Below, piece after piece: positions 5,141-5,360 of a stretch of DNA of 5,360 nucleotides. Position 1 is the stretch's first letter. The number at the start of each line of letters is the position of its first letter. This stretch comes from Microcaldota archaeon (GTDB lineage Archaea > Micrarchaeota > Micrarchaeia > Micrarchaeales > Micrarchaeaceae): contig JAJZII010000039.1 in NCBI GenBank assembly GCA_021810685.1, forward strand, positions 1 through 5,360, written 5' to 3'. The notes beneath the pieces were generated by a model. It searched no databases. It was not told the origin of the DNA and saw only the letters and a program-made list of their open reading frames with translations. The position numbers and the translations under genes were made by a program.

Positions 5141-5360
5141 ATGGACGAGAACATGGCACCCGCAACGAACCGCAACCTAGAGAACATAGTATACATAGGC
5201 AAGAAGCCGACGATGAACTACGTGCTGGCAGTGGTTACGCAGTTCAACAACGGGGTTCCGGCGGTGACCATCAAGGCGCGCGGCAACGCTATATCGAGGG
5301 CCGTTGACGTGAAGGAGATAGTCCTCCATAAGTTCATGCCTGCGCTGAAGGAGCGCAGCA
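5141..5360 (+). CDS. alba: DNA/RNA-binding chromatin protein Alba (3' end outside window)
   Basis: Alba is a small, abundant, dimeric nucleic-acid-binding protein of archaea that coats and compacts DNA and also binds RNA. The 73 visible residues cover most of the fold (usual length about 90-100). The diagnostic run is [10 protein letters not shown] (19-28), where K21 and K22 correspond to the DNA-contacting lysines 16 and 17 of the Sulfolobus protein, the former an acetylation target there. It is followed by VVTQFNNG (31-38) and by the conserved ARG.AISRAVD (46-56), KEIVLHKF (58-65) block. Residue 49 is Asn where many family members have Lys or Arg. The N-terminal 12 residues before LENIVYIG are polar and probably disordered. 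The gene has its own strong ribosome binding site and a potentially structured upstream region. It lies outside the exporter operon and is a housekeeping gene. Confidence 0.97.
   Translation, partial: MDENMAPATNRNLENIVYIGKKPTMNYVLAVVTQFNNGVPAVTIKARGNAISRAVDVKEIVLHKFMPALKERS

Overview
The window looks archaeal. Ribosome binding sites match the archaeal 16S anti-SD partner GGAGGTGATC, TATA-type promoter elements precede two genes, Ile is often coded by ATA and Arg by AGG, one gene encodes a COG1361-like secreted protein, and the window ends in an unmistakable Alba chromatin protein. Coding DNA is moderately GC-rich. A small-genome (DPANN, Micrarchaeota-like) or Thermoplasmata-like archaeon would fit, but the lineage is a guess.

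Left part (2-4014): four co-directional genes packed with 4 to 9 nt between them. They are the 3' end of a PadR-like winged-helix regulator, a DrrA-type ABC ATPase, an ABC-2 permease with a large extracytoplasmic domain, and a secreted, membrane-anchored protein of four beta-sandwich-like repeats carrying 14 N-glycosylation sequons. This reads as one transcription unit: a locally regulated exporter (or surface-remodelling machine) coupled to a cell-surface protein. At each junction the upstream stop codon lies in or touches the next Shine-Dalgarno sequence, which suggests translational coupling. A perfect 12-bp hairpin spans the last stop codon and probably marks the 3' end of this mRNA.

Middle (4027-4108): a short, roughly three-quarters AT intergenic region with two candidate TATA boxes and a 15-bp dyad (TATAAC-TCG-GTTATA) between the TATA box and the start codon. 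This is a good candidate regulated promoter.

Right part (4109-5360): an all-helical, soluble protein of 292 aa that I do not recognise, with a striking i+4 aromatic ladder, then a 153-nt gap holding a TATA-like box, a 14-bp palindrome and a second hairpin, then the alba gene, cut off by the window end.

The most interesting items are the unknown helical protein next to alba and its dyad-containing promoter, the potentially structured alba leader, and the linkage of the exporter to a glycosylated surface protein. No CRISPR, mobile element, rRNA or tRNA was seen.
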